Source of the DNA: an uncultured Clostridia bacterium | GTDB lineage: Bacteria; Bacillota; Clostridia; Oscillospirales; CAG-272 | Length of the DNA stretch: 5,337 bases | Assembly (NCBI GenBank): GCA_937892405.1 | Contig: CALAFS010000207.1 | Coordinates: forward strand, 1 to 5,337 | Direction of reading: 5' to 3' | Shown: positions 5,083-5,337 of the stretch, piece after piece | Position numbering within the stretch: the stretch's first letter is position 1 | Layout of the letters: every line of letters starts with the position of its first letter | Notes under the pieces: generated by a model | Told to the model about the DNA's origin: nothing | Database searches by the model: none | What the model saw: the letters and a program-made list of their open reading frames with translations, nothing else | Made by a program: the position numbers and the translations under genes

Positions 5083-5337
5083 ATGGAATTCGATTTTGAA
5101 CCGGTTTTTGAGAATGGTGTAAATATAAAAGTCATCGGTGTCGGCGGCGGCGGAAACAACGCGGTCAACCGCATGATTTCGACCAATATCCGCGGCGTGG
5201 AATTTATCTCCGTCAACACGGACAGCCAGGTGCTGAACACTTCCTGCGCGGCAAAGAAACTCGTCATCGGCGAGAAGATCACCAAAGGTAAGGGTGCAGG
5301 CTCCTACCCCGAGGTCGGCAAGAGAAGCGCGGAAGAG
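5083..5337 (+). CDS. ftsZ: Cell division GTPase FtsZ, N-terminal 85 residues (partial at window end)
   Basis: FtsZ is the tubulin-like GTPase that polymerises into the cytoplasmic ring that guides septum building. The visible part holds a short N-terminal tail (residues 1-13), the first beta strand and the glycine-rich nucleotide loop IKVIGVGGGGNNAVNRM at 15-31, then VEFISVNTDSQVL at 39-51, IGEKITKGKGAGSYPEVG at 62-79 and RSAEE at the window edge. All are in the family's order and spacing. The loop at 70-77 reads KGAGSYPE where LGAGANPE is common, a change close to the nucleotide. The GTPase signature GGGTGTG and the C-terminal tail are beyond the window, so whether this is the main FtsZ or a paralogue cannot be fully settled; the dcw context favours the main one. 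It has its own promoter and a 220-base gap from murG, and ftsA and ftsQ do not precede it. Confidence 0.96.
   Translation, partial: MEFDFEPVFENGVNIKVIGVGGGGNNAVNRMISTNIRGVEFISVNTDSQVLNTSCAAKKLVIGEKITKGKGAGSYPEVGKRSAEE

Noticed and set aside
4908..5285. A minus-strand 125-codon frame across the gap and the start of ftsZ.
   Set aside because: It runs antisense through conserved FtsZ codons and then through AT-rich control DNA. The change in composition along it and the lack of any domain argue against a gene.
1..5337. CRISPR arrays, insertion sequences, tRNA or rRNA genes, phage or defence genes.
   Set aside because: None were seen. The window is filled by recognised wall and division genes plus one control region.

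Overview
The window is a piece of a division and cell wall (dcw) cluster. All recognised genes lie on the + strand, in this order: the 3' end of murE, then murF, mraY, ftsW, murG, and after a 220-base AT-rich gap the first 85 codons of ftsZ. The coding DNA is fairly GC-rich and the gap is strongly AT-rich. The likely source is a Clostridia-type Firmicute, perhaps an uncultured gut lineage. This rests on the clear GGAG/GGAGG ribosome binding sites, a near-consensus housekeeping (sigma-A type) promoter, the short Gram-positive-type MraY, and the style of the MurG motifs (GGGTAGHI, HESNA.PG). The phylum is inferred with moderate confidence; no genus can be named from the sequence alone.

Region 1-3659 (murE end, murF, mraY, ftsW) is packed like one operon. 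murE and murF overlap by 17 bases, murF and mraY overlap by 8, and mraY and ftsW are 12 bases apart. An 84-base spacer holding a strong hairpin separates ftsW from murG, which starts best at 3744. Region 4863-5082 holds a possible weak terminator at the murG stop, phased AT-rich repeats, one very good and one weaker promoter, two related palindromes placed in those promoters, and a short leader with overlapping inverted repeats before ftsZ.

The proteins act one after another. MurE (third amino acid) and MurF (D-Ala-D-Ala) complete UDP-MurNAc-pentapeptide in the cytoplasm. MraY transfers it to undecaprenyl phosphate to give lipid I, and MurG adds GlcNAc to give lipid II. The SEDS glycosyltransferase FtsW polymerises lipid II at the septum, whose position is set by the FtsZ ring.

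The cluster is trimmed. murD is absent between mraY and ftsW, and murC, murB, ftsQ/divIB and ftsA are absent between murG and ftsZ. I see no sign of a wholly new system. The best leads are the regulatory architecture upstream of ftsZ and the hairpin in front of murG.
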